A DNA stretch of 14,199 nt from an uncultured Mycoplasmatota bacterium (GTDB lineage Bacteria > Bacillota_I > Bacilli_A > RF39 > UBA660): the NCBI GenBank assembly GCA_900554615.1, contig USIB01000033.1, positions 1 through 14,199 on the forward strand. Direction: 5' to 3'. Positions 7,016 to 14,135 of the stretch are shown in pieces. The first letter of the stretch is position 1. Every line of letters begins with the position of its first letter. A program made the translations under genes and the position numbers. Below the pieces are notes generated by a model, which worked only from the letters and a program-made list of their open reading frames with translations, made no database searches and had not been told where the DNA came from.

Positions 7016-7927
7016 TCACTTTCTTCTATTTTCAGCAATCATAGTAATATTATCAGTTAAATATTTAATTCTTTCAATAATTCTCCTTGCTTTAATCTTT
7101 CCTTCACTATCATTACCAGCAAGATGAACCTCAAGTTCCTTGATAGATAAATTAGAAGTAAAGAAAGTTGGCAATGCTTCCTGCATACGATATTGTAAAA
7201 TAGTACCAAGAACTTCGTCTCTATTCCAACTAGTAACACTCTCCGCACCAATATCATCAATCAAAAGTAAATCACACTTCTTAACTTTATCAAATATTTC
7301 CCTGTAGTCATCAGAAAATCTTTCTTTAAGACTCCTCAAAAATTCAGGATAATAAAGAGAAGCAACCTTTTTACCTTTTTTAGCAAGTTCATTAAAGCAA
7401 GCAGCCACTACATATGTTTTACCACATCCAAAGTTACCTGTCAAGAATAAACCTTTACTTTTTTCATTATTTTCAATTTTCTTAATAAAAGTAGTAAGCC
7501 ATTTAATAGTCTCTAACCTATTCTTATCATCAGTATAAATATCCTTCATTGAAGCATTAACAATCTCTTTAGGCATATCAAAAGAAATAATATTATTTCT
7601 GTAAGCCGTATCATTATCTAGTTTCTTCTTGTATTTGCAAGGAACATAAGAAAAAACCAAATTATCTTGTTCCACGCTAGGATAATAGACATAACCACAT
7701 ATACCATTTTTACATTCCATAATATTCTTACAATTCTTACAATTTTTAAGTTCGTTAGCAGAATCCATAATACTAGAAGTATACTTAATAAGTTCATCTC
7801 TAGAAAGTTTAAGCCTAGATACAAGGCTTTTAAAAGTATTATCTTCCATAGCAATATCAAAGTTCTCTTCAAGTTTAAATCTATCAAAACTATATTTATT
7901 ATTAATAATATTTTTTGTATTTTTCAT
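7016..7927 (-). CDS. dnaI: Primosomal protein DnaI, helicase loader ATPase
   Basis: A 303-residue AAA+ ATPase that loads the replicative helicase onto DNA with DnaB/DnaD. The N-terminal helicase-binding part holds a cysteine cluster, C63-x2-C66, C72, C77 and C97, matching the zinc-binding region of DnaI. The AAA+ domain has Walker A GNFGCGKT (164-171), Walker B LLLIDDIG (220-227), a sensor-1-like FTSNLS (256-261) and a basic ARRIIERIKYL (280-290) with arginine-finger/sensor-2 candidates. Length is close to B. subtilis DnaI (311). Its ATG overlaps the dnaB stop codon by one base (TAATG), and AAAGGAG inside the end of dnaB is its ribosome binding site, so the pair is translationally coupled. 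Stop is TGA. Confidence 0.94.
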   Translation of the reverse strand: MKNTKNIINNKYSFDRFKLEENFDIAMEDNTFKSLVSRLKLSRDELIKYTSSIMDSANELKNCKNCKNIMECKNGICGYVYYPSVEQDNLVFSYVPCKYKKKLDNDTAYRNNIISFDMPKEIVNASMKDIYTDDKNRLETIKWLTTFIKKIENNEKSKGLFLTGNFGCGKTYVVAACFNELAKKGKKVASLYYPEFLRSLKERFSDDYREIFDKVKKCDLLLIDDIGAESVTSWNRDEVLGTILQYRMQEALPTFFTSNLSIKELEVHLAGNDSEGKIKARRIIERIKYLTDNITMIAENRRK

Positions 7928-9210
7928 TATTTATACTCCTTTAAAAGTTCCTCTAATTGGTTATCTTCTCCATCATCAATTTTCTTCTTCTCAATTTCTT
8001 TATCAAACCAATCAGGAGTTTTAGCATTATTATATTTCTCTTGGGTAGTTTTCTTATTTCTTTTTTTATGTTCTTTTTCACATAGACTCATAGCATCTTC
8101 TACAGTCTCAATTCCTTTTCTTTGCCATTCACCAGCCATAGTCTCAACAAGTGCTCTCGTAAGTTTCTTATCATTAATATTAAGAATATAATCCACTAGT
8201 ACATTAACAACTCCAGGTTTTAAATTATAATCAAGAAGTAAATCCTCTATCAATCTCAAATCTCTTCTTGTAGGTTCATTACCCTTATTCTTACTAACAA
8301 GAAGTTCTCTTGGTGAAATAGTTTCAAAAGTATAAATCATTTTAGCCCTTTTAGAAGTATCACCAATAGGCTTTCTTAAATACTCAGGTTGGCAATTAGA
8401 AACAATAGTAGGAAGATTACCACCATTATCAAACTGGTAGAAATTTCTAGCACTTTTTCTAAGTTCTTCCTTATTAATAGTTCCCCTCTCATTAAAACAA
8501 CCCTTAACAATATTAGACATCTTAATAGCATCAATATCATATATAAAAGACAAATTAATAATAAGTTCCTTTATTTCTCTAGTAAATATTCTATTAACAT
8601 CAATATTTTTAGGCATAGAGTTCATAAGAAAATTAAAATCAAAATTACTATTAATATTAAGTTTAAGTTTATTATATTTCCTAATATCCTCTAAAGATAG
8701 GTCGTAGGAGGTCATACAAGTACTTTCAAATACATCATTAAAGTTTTTAGTAATATCAGTATATCCACTAGTATTAAATCTAGGCATTTTAAAAGTCTTA
8801 ATCAAATTATCATATTCCTTTTTACCAATATTACTATATAAAACAATATTAAGAATTGGATGAGATAAAAATTCTGTCGCACTAGCGGGACTATATAATT
8901 CATAAATATAATTATTAACATTTCCCTCTTTAACGAGAGTTCTAATAAGTCCAATAGCCTCTAGTTTACTTCTTGCTTCCATAACCTCATTAATAGTCAT
9001 TCTAAGATTAGATACAATTTTTTGATGAGTAAAATCCGAACTAACAATTGAAGAACTATCTAAATCAGCCCATAACAAAAAATAAAGCATAACAGCATCA
9101 ATTCCAATAACAGGAAGATATAAACTAGTAATAATTTTCCTATCCTCATCGTGTAGAATAGTCTTATTAATGACAACATAAGAGTCTGCTGGTAAAAGAT
9201 TGTGTTTCAT
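7927..9210 (-). CDS. dnaB: Replication initiation and membrane-attachment protein DnaB (DnaD/DnaB family)
   Basis: A 427-residue Bacillota helicase co-loader, not the helicase called DnaB in E. coli. With DnaD and DnaI it brings the replicative helicase to oriC and to restart sites. The N-terminal winged-helix part spans about 20-107. The C-terminal DnaB_2 domain spans about 300-378 and has the family pattern in LKPGVVNVLVDYILNIN and MAGEWQRKGIETVEDAMSLC. A basic stretch KEHKKRNKK (378-386) and a late PDWFDKEIEKKK segment follow, as often seen in this family. ATG 9210 is preceded by GGTGGAGAGGTGGG (9221-9234), a very strong ribosome binding site. It is the first gene of the dnaB-dnaI-99 aa-dnaE-M23 operon. 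Confidence 0.93.
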   Translation of the reverse strand: MKHNLLPADSYVVINKTILHDEDRKIITSLYLPVIGIDAVMLYFLLWADLDSSSIVSSDFTHQKIVSNLRMTINEVMEARSKLEAIGLIRTLVKEGNVNNYIYELYSPASATEFLSHPILNIVLYSNIGKKEYDNLIKTFKMPRFNTSGYTDITKNFNDVFESTCMTSYDLSLEDIRKYNKLKLNINSNFDFNFLMNSMPKNIDVNRIFTREIKELIINLSFIYDIDAIKMSNIVKGCFNERGTINKEELRKSARNFYQFDNGGNLPTIVSNCQPEYLRKPIGDTSKRAKMIYTFETISPRELLVSKNKGNEPTRRDLRLIEDLLLDYNLKPGVVNVLVDYILNINDKKLTRALVETMAGEWQRKGIETVEDAMSLCEKEHKKRNKKTTQEKYNNAKTPDWFDKEIEKKKIDDGEDNQLEELLKEYK

Positions 9211-9237
9211 AAAAGTCTATCCCACCTCTCCACCTAT

Positions 9238-9266
9238 ATTGTATAATAAAAACAATTAAAAGTAAA
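9238..9266 (-). promoter_or_regulatory. Probable promoter of the dnaB-dnaI-dnaE operon
   Basis: On the - strand TTTACT (9261-9266) is followed after 17 bases by TACAAT (9238-9243), giving a start near 9231, about 20 bases before the dnaB ATG. The ribosome binding site then lies at the very front of the message. The boxes match consensus at 4/6 and 5/6. Confidence 0.5.
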
Positions 9267-9297
9267 GAAAAAAGAAGTCAAAAATAAAGCCTCTAAA

Positions 9298-9969
9298 TTA
9301 TTCTTTAATCTTAAGAAAACCAGCAAGAGAAATACTAAGAAGGAAAGTACCAAGAATCAAAATAGTAAAGTTATATCTAAATAAAAAAGAACTCATTATA
9401 TTATTAGAAATATGAATAAGAAATATTTTTCTAACATTCCTTTCATTAACATAAATATAACCGTTAATAATATCGATAATAAAAGCAATAATTGAAGAAT
9501 AAACATTAAAATGAAAAATAGCAAAGATAAAACTAGATAAGAAAATAATAATTATCTTATTATTAATCCATTTTTCTAATTTAGAAATAAAAGAGACTCT
9601 AAAGAGAACTTCTTCAAATATAGGACCAATAATACCAGAAGAAAAAATATTAAGAAAAAAGGAAATATTATCGCTTTGATAAGAATATAAATTGAATCTA
9701 TATAAAATCATATTATAAATAATAGAAATAGATAATCCAAGAGTAATACAAAAAAAGTAATTTCTACCCTTAAAAGAAATATTAAAGTGTCTCTTCCTAA
9801 TTTTAAGTATAATAAAAGATATATCAAAAATTAAAAGAAGAATAGTACCAATATAGTAACTCTTATTAATACCATATAAAATAATAGAAATAATAAGAAT
9901 TAAATACTGACTAAGCATAACAATAAGTATCTCTTTTAAAGATAAAAAAAGATTTTTAATAAAGTTCAT
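9298..9969 (-). CDS. CPBP-family intramembrane metalloprotease (CAAX/bacteriocin-processing type)
   Basis: A 223-residue polytopic membrane protein from ATG 9969, with about six to seven hydrophobic helices. It carries the three family motifs: EEVLFR (119-124, the E-E-x-x-x-R glutamates), F-A-I-F-H (149-153, F-x-x-x-H) and H-I-S-N-N (186-190, H-x-x-x-N). The segment GYIYVNERN between the last two is also typical. Relatives cleave prenylated proteins or peptides in the membrane, or give bacteriocin self-immunity; the substrate here is unknown. A GTG at 9978 is also in frame but overlaps the spacer of ribosome binding site GGAG (9979-9982), which is properly placed for ATG 9969. A terminator separates it from the csp gene, so it may have its own, unidentified, promoter. 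Confidence 0.87.
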   Translation of the reverse strand: MNFIKNLFLSLKEILIVMLSQYLILIISIILYGINKSYYIGTILLLIFDISFIILKIRKRHFNISFKGRNYFFCITLGLSISIIYNMILYRFNLYSYQSDNISFFLNIFSSGIIGPIFEEVLFRVSFISKLEKWINNKIIIIFLSSFIFAIFHFNVYSSIIAFIIDIINGYIYVNERNVRKIFLIHISNNIMSSFLFRYNFTILILGTFLLSISLAGFLKIKE

Positions 9970-9985
9970 AAATATCACTCCAAAT

Positions 9986-10020
9986 AAAAATAAGATAGCC
10001 TAAACTACTAGCTGTCTTAT
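9986..10020 (-). terminator. Terminator of the cold-shock gene
   Basis: On the - strand ATAAGACAGC (10020-10011) pairs with GCTATCTTAT (9999-9990), nine of ten positions, around an 11-base loop, followed by TTTTATTT. Only the - strand has the T-run, so it serves the csp gene 15 bases upstream. Confidence 0.7.
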
Positions 10021-10034
10021 ATATACTGCATTTA

Positions 10035-10247
10035 TTAAGCCTTAACATTGGTTTCTATTGAAACATTAATAGCCTGTAATCCTTTTGCCGTTTCAATAAG
10101 GTCAAAACCAACAATCTGTCCTTCAGATAGAGTTTTAAAACCTTCTTGTTTAATAGCAGAATAATGAACAAAAATATCTTCACCATTAGGATAATCAATA
10201 AAGCCATAACCTTTGTCATTGTTAAACCATTTAACTCTTCCTTGCAC
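10035..10247 (-). CDS. csp: Cold-shock protein, CspA family
   Basis: A single OB-fold nucleic-acid chaperone that binds single-stranded RNA/DNA. RNP1 is KGYGFI and RNP2 is DIFVHYSAI, after the hallmark GRVKWFN start. From GTG 10247 the protein has 70 residues, matching the usual 65-70. The start is decided by GAGGTGG at 10253-10259, five bases before GTG. The frame is also open back to ATG 10271 and ATG 10316, but the latter lies inside the promoter. The former would begin directly after its own AGGGAAG, with no spacer and only about 9 bases of leader. It is monocistronic: its own promoter upstream and a terminator downstream. No long cold-shock-type leader is possible with this promoter. Confidence 0.93.
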   Translation of the reverse strand: MQGRVKWFNNDKGYGFIDYPNGEDIFVHYSAIKQEGFKTLSEGQIVGFDLIETAKGLQAINVSIETNVKA

Positions 10248-10286
10248 TTTTGCCACCTCACTTTTCTTCATCTTCCCTACAAGAAT

Positions 10287-10316
10287 ATTATAATATACTG
10301 CTAATCCATTTTGCAA
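10287..10316 (-). promoter_or_regulatory. Promoter of the cold-shock gene
   Basis: On the - strand TTGCAA (10311-10316) and a perfect TATAAT (10287-10292) are separated by 18 bases, predicting a start near 10280. The csp start chosen at 10247 then has a leader of about 33 bases. Confidence 0.7.
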
Positions 10317-10474
10317 CCAAATTAGTATGACAAAATTCGATAATTTCTTTCAGATGAGCTTCCTTACTGCAAGCAAGACAATCATACCATTATTAAATAT
10401 GAAAAAAATATATACAAAACTAAAATAAAAATAAATGGCTGCTAATAATCAATAGTTAACCAATTGTATACCTA
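10317..10474. other. Spacer between csp promoter and parB terminator, no gene recognised
   Basis: This AT-rich stretch holds no convincing gene. On the - strand a 33-codon open stretch (10389-10288) without a start codon reads into the csp promoter. On the + strand a 24-codon frame (10354-10428) has ATG but no ribosome binding site. No tRNA, repeat array or recognisable RNA was seen. Confidence 0.5.
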
Positions 10475-10477
10475 TAA

Positions 10478-10510
10478 AAAAAAGAAAAAAGTAGAAATAA
10501 AAATCTACTT
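10478..10510 (-). terminator. Terminator of the parAB operon
   Basis: On the - strand AAGTAGA (10510-10504) pairs with TCTACTT (10495-10489) around an eight-base loop and is followed by a long T-rich tail (10488-10476, one C). It includes the parB stop codon region. Confidence 0.8.
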
Positions 10511-11383
10511 AATTTCAATATTCATAATTTCAAGAATTCTATTTAAATCGTTAACATTCTCAAAATAAATACTCATTTTCTTATTATCGACTTTAACCTT
10601 AGTTCCAAGAATATCTCTAAGTTCATTTTCAATATGGAAATAATTAGTATCAACTCTTCTTCTAGTAACGGGCATTCTCTTCTTGATATCTTCCTTTTTA
10701 CTAATTTCCTCTAAAGCATGGACACTAATATTATCCTTAATAACCTTATCAACTAAATGAGAAACCTCTTTCTCATCTTCCATTTTAGAAAGAACTCTAG
10801 CATGTCCCATTGATAATTCACCATCAAGAATTTTCTTTTGAACATCTTCAGGTAAATTAAGAAGACCTAAAGTATTAGTAATATGACTTCTACTTTTACC
10901 AATTTTCTTAGCCAAATCCTCTTGAGTAATATCTAAGTTATCAATAATACCTTTATAAGCCCAAGCAAGTTCAATAGAAGTAAGATTTTCTCTTTGAATA
11001 TTCTCAAGTAGTGAAATCTCTCTCATTTCTTCATCAGTAAACTCTTTTACAATAGCAGGAATCTTTTCCATACCAGCAATACGACTTGCTCTAAGTCTTC
11101 TCTCACCTGCGATTAAGTCATAACCCTTAATACCCTTTTTAACGATAATTGGTTGAAATACACCATAATTTTTAATAGACTCAGCAAGTTCATTAAGAGC
11201 ATCTTCATTAAAAGTTTTTCTTGGCTGGTAAGGATTAGGTCTAACTTCATTAATAGGTATTTCCATAACCTCATCAGAAGAAGTATTTTCCATAATATTA
11301 CTTTCAAAAGTATCAAAATCTAATACTTCACTAGAAAACAATTCCTCAAGTCCCTTACCTAGGGCTTTCTTCTTTTGTTCCAT
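10505..11383 (-). CDS. parB: Chromosome partitioning protein ParB (Spo0J-like)
   Basis: A 292-residue parS-binding CTPase that loads and slides on DNA and recruits condensin. The N-terminal KALGKGLEELF (6-16) is the short basic peptide that stimulates ParA ATPase. The CTP-binding motif is GERRLRA (93-99), followed by ENIQREN (127-133), a helix-turn-helix at about 152-173 with QEDLAKKIGKSRSHITNTL, and LSMGHARVL (190-198). A C-terminal dimerisation domain completes the usual length. It overlaps parA by 29 bases. GGAGG at 11396-11400, within parA, is its ribosome binding site. The pair is followed by a terminator, so parAB is a two-gene operon. Confidence 0.96.
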   Translation of the reverse strand: MEQKKKALGKGLEELFSSEVLDFDTFESNIMENTSSDEVMEIPINEVRPNPYQPRKTFNEDALNELAESIKNYGVFQPIIVKKGIKGYDLIAGERRLRASRIAGMEKIPAIVKEFTDEEMREISLLENIQRENLTSIELAWAYKGIIDNLDITQEDLAKKIGKSRSHITNTLGLLNLPEDVQKKILDGELSMGHARVLSKMEDEKEVSHLVDKVIKDNISVHALEEISKKEDIKKRMPVTRRRVDTNYFHIENELRDILGTKVKVDNKKMSIYFENVNDLNRILEIMNIEIK

Positions 11384-12167
11384 TTCTCAAAATAACCTCC
11401 TTTGCTAAATTAAGATAAGCAATAGTACCCTTATTTCTAGGCTCATATTCAAGTATAGGTTTTCCGTGACTAGGAGCCTCTGCAAGCCTAACAAGTCTAG
11501 GAATAATAGTATCATATACTCTTTCTTTAAAGAAACCTTTAATACTTTCTATTACTTCAATACCAAGATTAGTGTTGGAAAACATTGTAAGAAGCACTCC
11601 TTCAATATCTAAACTAGGATTAACTTTCCTTTGAGCAAGCATAATAGTATTAATAAGTTGCATAATACCTTCCAAAGCAAAATATTCGCATTGAACTGGA
11701 ATTAGAACTGAATCTGCTGCTGCTAGAGCATTAGTAGTTAATATTCCAAGACTAGGAGGACAATCAATTAAGATAAAGTCATAATTCTCTTTAACTTTAG
11801 CAAGTTCTTCCTTTAACCTAACTACCCTATTAAACTTTTCTCCAGTTTCTTTTGCTTTTCTCTCTAGTTCGATAAGTTCCATATCAACACCTGCTAAATT
11901 AAGATAAGCTGGAAGAAGATAAAGATTCTTACTCTTTGTTTTAATAATAGATTTCTCTATAGTTTCCTTTTTAGTTAAAACTTCATAAATACTACTCGAT
12001 ATATCACTCTTATCAACACCAACACCAGTAGTAGCATTACCCTGTGGGTCTAGGTCGACAAGTAACACTTTTTTATCTAAAACACCTAAAGAGGCTGCTA
12101 AGTTTATACTAGTGGTGGTTTTCCCTACACCACCCTTTTGATTTACAATTGCAATAATTTTTCCCAT
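11355..12167 (-). CDS. parA: Chromosome partitioning ATPase ParA (Soj-like)
   Basis: A 270-residue member of the small chromosomal ParA class (no N-terminal HTH domain). It forms ATP-bound dimers on the nucleoid and moves ParB-parS complexes. Deviant Walker A KGGVGKTT is at 11-18, the switch I motif in DLDPQGNATT at 38-47, and Walker B in FILIDCPPS at 131-139. ATG 12167 is chosen because AAGGTG (12175-12180) is spaced seven bases from it. GTG 12176 lies in frame within that ribosome binding site and would add only three residues. Downstream parB overlaps it. In most Bacillota these genes sit beside oriC with rsmG/mnmG; here they lie with csp, NUDIX and metallopeptidase genes. Confidence 0.96.
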   Translation of the reverse strand: MGKIIAIVNQKGGVGKTTTSINLAASLGVLDKKVLLVDLDPQGNATTGVGVDKSDISSSIYEVLTKKETIEKSIIKTKSKNLYLLPAYLNLAGVDMELIELERKAKETGEKFNRVVRLKEELAKVKENYDFILIDCPPSLGILTTNALAAADSVLIPVQCEYFALEGIMQLINTIMLAQRKVNPSLDIEGVLLTMFSNTNLGIEVIESIKGFFKERVYDTIIPRLVRLAEAPSHGKPILEYEPRNKGTIAYLNLAKEVILRNGTKEESPR

Positions 12168-12195
12168 CTGTTTCACCTTATTTTCCTCAAATATA

Positions 12196-12224
12196 ATTGT
12201 ACCAAAAAAATAATAAAAAAGAAA
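12196..12224 (-). promoter_or_regulatory. Possible parAB promoter
   Basis: On the - strand TACAAT (12196-12201) lies 17 bases after a weak TTTCTT (12219-12224) in a T-rich tract. The predicted start near 12189 gives a leader of about 22 bases. Only the -10 box is convincing. Confidence 0.4.
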
Positions 12225-12270
12225 GAGTTTTTATTTATTTTTTAGAGTTCGCACTTTGTTGCTCACTTAT

Positions 12271-12294
12271 TTTTAAAGCCTAAGGTCTTTAAAA
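12271..12294 (-). repeat. Second hairpin, a diverged copy of the adjacent NUDIX terminator
   Basis: TTTTAAAG (12271-12278) and CTTTAAAA (12287-12294) form an 8-bp perfect stem around CCTAAGGT. The pattern AAAGCC...GTCTTT is shared with the terminator immediately beside it. No T-run follows on the - strand, so it may be a back-up or decayed terminator. Confidence 0.5.
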
Positions 12295-12324
12295 AATAAT
12301 TCAAAGCCATAAAGTCTTTGAATT
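12291..12324 (-). terminator. Terminator of the NUDIX gene
   Basis: On the - strand AATTCAAAG (12324-12316) pairs perfectly with CTTTGAATT (12306-12298) around a nine-base loop and is followed by ATTTTTT. It begins five bases after the NUDIX stop codon. Confidence 0.85.
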
Positions 12325-12329
12325 AATAG

Positions 12330-12743
12330 TTATTTTTTATATATAAGTTTTTTCTCTTTACAATAAGGAACAATTTCATTTTTAAGAGTATTAGATAAAA
12401 TACTAATATCATCATCTACTCCAAACCACATAAAACTTTCAATTTCTGAACTAGTAGAAAGTTCCCCAGTTAATGTACCTTCATAAATAAATATATTCAT
12501 ATGAATTTTAAGATTAGGGTCACTAGTAGCAATTTCATCAAAATCCATTAAGAACTTTACATTTTCTGGATTAAAAAATGCTCTATCACCTAACTCTTCA
12601 CGACATTCCCTGATAGCGGCTTCATAAATAGATTCTCCTTTTTCTACAGAGCCACCAACCATTTGAAATGTAGGTCTTTTTCTTGGCTTGTCAATAAGTA
12701 ATTTCCCATCTTTAAAAAATAAAGTACCAACAACTTGTTTCAT
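12330..12743 (-). CDS. NUDIX hydrolase
   Basis: A 137-residue cytoplasmic pyrophosphohydrolase of the NUDIX fold, cleaving a nucleoside diphosphate linked to another group. The Nudix box G-x5-E-x7-R-E-x-x-E-E-x-G is complete at residues 31-52: GSVEKGE, then REC, REELG. Glutamates E46, E49 and E50 supply the metal site. Variations are cysteine (47) and aspartate (53) where hydrophobics are usual. The protein is of single-domain length, and MuT-like oxidised-nucleotide cleanup or nucleotide-sugar substrates are both possible; sequence alone does not decide. It has its own strong promoter and terminator, and ribosome binding site AGGAGGAAC, so it is monocistronic. Confidence 0.9.
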   Translation of the reverse strand: MKQVVGTLFFKDGKLLIDKPRKRPTFQMVGGSVEKGESIYEAAIRECREELGDRAFFNPENVKFLMDFDEIATSDPNLKIHMNIFIYEGTLTGELSTSSEIESFMWFGVDDDISILSNTLKNEIVPYCKEKKLIYKK

Positions 12744-12766
12744 AATGTTCCTCCTAACACATACTT

Positions 12767-12795
12767 AGTATAACACACATTTATATAAATATCAA
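12767..12795 (-). promoter_or_regulatory. Promoter of the NUDIX gene
   Basis: On the - strand TTGATA (12790-12795), a 17-base spacer and TATACT (12767-12772) preceded by TGT, an extended -10. The -35 box begins directly after the stop codon of the upstream gene. Confidence 0.75.
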
Positions 12796-12796
12796 T

Positions 12797-14029
12797 CTAA
12801 TGCTTTTTTACATCACTATTTTCATTTGCTTCTATTAGTTTATTAATATATTTAGAAGTATTATTATCTTCTTTATATAAGTTAAGTAAATCATATAACT
12901 GAGATGTACTTCTTTTAAAAACATAATCCCCTTCTCTAACATATTCAATATTAAGTTGAGGATAAGAATTTAAATATTCAGGATGTAGCATAATACATTT
13001 TTCAAAAAGTTCATCTATATCATATACTTTTCCATTGACAGTTCTATTTCTATTGCTTCTTTTTTCGAGTTCACTATTAACATGATTATTAAGAGCAATC
13101 TGGGTATTGTCATCTAACTTTATACCAGCCTCATTAAGCCATTTAACCGCGGTTGTAGTACCAATAATTTCGGCATCTTTTTCAAAAGAAATAACACCAT
13201 AATTTTCTTTATAATAGTTAATATAGTTATCTTCATGAATAGTTTTGTAAATAACATCATCTTTGATATAATCCATAATTTCATCAGAAATATAACCATA
13301 TTTCATATATACCATTTGTTCAATATGTGTTATCTCATGGAAAATTGTGGTAAATGCTTCAATATTACCATCATTATATAACTTCAAAATAATATCTTCA
13401 TTGATATTAATCCTGAAAATATCGTGAGTAGTTCCTAAAGAGTTTTTATTTTCTCCCTCAAAGTAAAAAATATTAACAATAGGATTATAATTATTAACAA
13501 TATTACCATAAGAACGGCTAATAAGTGTCTGAATAAAGAAAGTCATTATTTGTTTAAAAGTATCATAACTAACAATCATATTGTTTCTAAAAATACTATT
13601 AATAACCGACAAAATATTAAGTTCACTATCTAGAGAAATTCCACCAAATAAAGAATATCTAAGTAAAGAATCTTCTTCTTCACTTAATTTTATCCCATTA
13701 AATAATTTTCCATTAATAATATCTAACTTTTCTTTAACTCTATCTTGTACTTTAAATGTCTTAAGCATACTATCTAATTTCTCACTATAACTACTAAGAG
13801 AACACAAATAAATAGTAGTCTCATTTAAATCAAAACTATAATTATCAAGTTTACCCATAATAGATTCAAAACCACTATCAAGATAATTAGTTTCCCATTT
13901 TGATCCACACATTGTACAAATACCAGTTTTAAAAGTATGTATCATTCCTCCACATTTAGGACAAACCCTATTCTTAATCATAGTTTTAAGAATATTAGTA
14001 TCTCTTTCATTAACAATTTTATCTTCCAT
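12797..14029 (-). CDS. Zinc-ribbon protein with HExxH metallopeptidase-like motif, family not recognised
   Basis: A 410-residue soluble protein with no signal peptide or membrane helix. The N-terminus has a zinc ribbon, C23-P-K-C26 and C38-T-M-C41. A long helical middle follows. Then comes FHEITHIEQM with H231-E-I-T-H235, the classic HExxH zinc-protease motif, preceded by hydrophobic residues (AFTTIF) as usual for an active helix. About 50 residues later the SFEKDAE block (281-287) offers a third ligand of the gluzincin kind, E283 or E287, in front of another helix. No family name comes to mind; a cytoplasmic metallopeptidase is an inference. ATG 14029 has AGAGGTAA upstream and a strong promoter; a divergent gene starts 106 bases away. 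I see no hairpin terminator; transcription may continue into the NUDIX gene. Confidence 0.7.
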   Translation of the reverse strand: MEDKIVNERDTNILKTMIKNRVCPKCGGMIHTFKTGICTMCGSKWETNYLDSGFESIMGKLDNYSFDLNETTIYLCSLSSYSEKLDSMLKTFKVQDRVKEKLDIINGKLFNGIKLSEEEDSLLRYSLFGGISLDSELNILSVINSIFRNNMIVSYDTFKQIMTFFIQTLISRSYGNIVNNYNPIVNIFYFEGENKNSLGTTHDIFRININEDIILKLYNDGNIEAFTTIFHEITHIEQMVYMKYGYISDEIMDYIKDDVIYKTIHEDNYINYYKENYGVISFEKDAEIIGTTTAVKWLNEAGIKLDDNTQIALNNHVNSELEKRSNRNRTVNGKVYDIDELFEKCIMLHPEYLNSYPQLNIEYVREGDYVFKRSTSQLYDLLNLYKEDNNTSKYINKLIEANENSDVKKH

Positions 14030-14046
14030 ATATTACCTCTATCAAC

Positions 14047-14074
14047 ATTATATCATCAAAGTAATAAATATCAA
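14047..14074 (-). promoter_or_regulatory. Promoter of the HExxH protein gene
   Basis: On the - strand TTGATA (14069-14074), a 16-base spacer and perfect TATAAT (14047-14052) preceded by TGA, an extended -10. The start is predicted near 14040, giving a leader of about 10 bases that just includes the ribosome binding site. Confidence 0.7.
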
Positions 14075-14083
14075 ATAAAATTA

Positions 14084-14112
14084 TTGAAAAACATAGTATA
14101 AAATGATAAAAT
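14084..14112 (+). promoter_or_regulatory. Promoter of the divergent right-end gene
   Basis: TTGAAA (14084-14089), a 17-base spacer and TAAAAT (14107-14112) preceded by TGA, an extended -10. It is back-to-back with the HExxH gene promoter; the two -35 boxes are nine bases apart. Confidence 0.65.
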
Positions 14113-14135
14113 AAAGAAGAAAGAGGGGAATCTAT

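Noticed and set aside
7668..7676. TGTTCCACG, matching the left part of a parS site
   Set aside because: The right half (CTAGGAT) does not continue the palindrome, and it lies within dnaI coding sequence.
7667..8191. 174-codon + strand open frame across dnaI/dnaB
   Set aside because: It is antisense to two well-supported genes, has low-complexity Phe/Ile/Ser content and no ribosome binding site; a by-product of A-rich coding on the other strand.
10354..10428. 24-codon + strand frame in the csp-parB spacer
   Set aside because: ATG is present but there is no ribosome binding site or promoter, and the composition is that of the spacer.
12169..12176. TGTTTCAC at the parA start, a perfect parS half-site
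   Set aside because: The following bases CTTATTTT break the palindrome. On the - strand it is simply the parA ribosome binding site region.
12240..12270. GTTCGCACTTT / GTTGCTCACTTA near-repeat
   Set aside because: Only two imperfect copies in a short spacer with no further units; too weak to call a repeat element.
13581..13790. 69-codon + strand open frame opposite the HExxH gene
   Set aside because: Antisense shadow with Leu/Ser-rich composition and no ribosome binding site.
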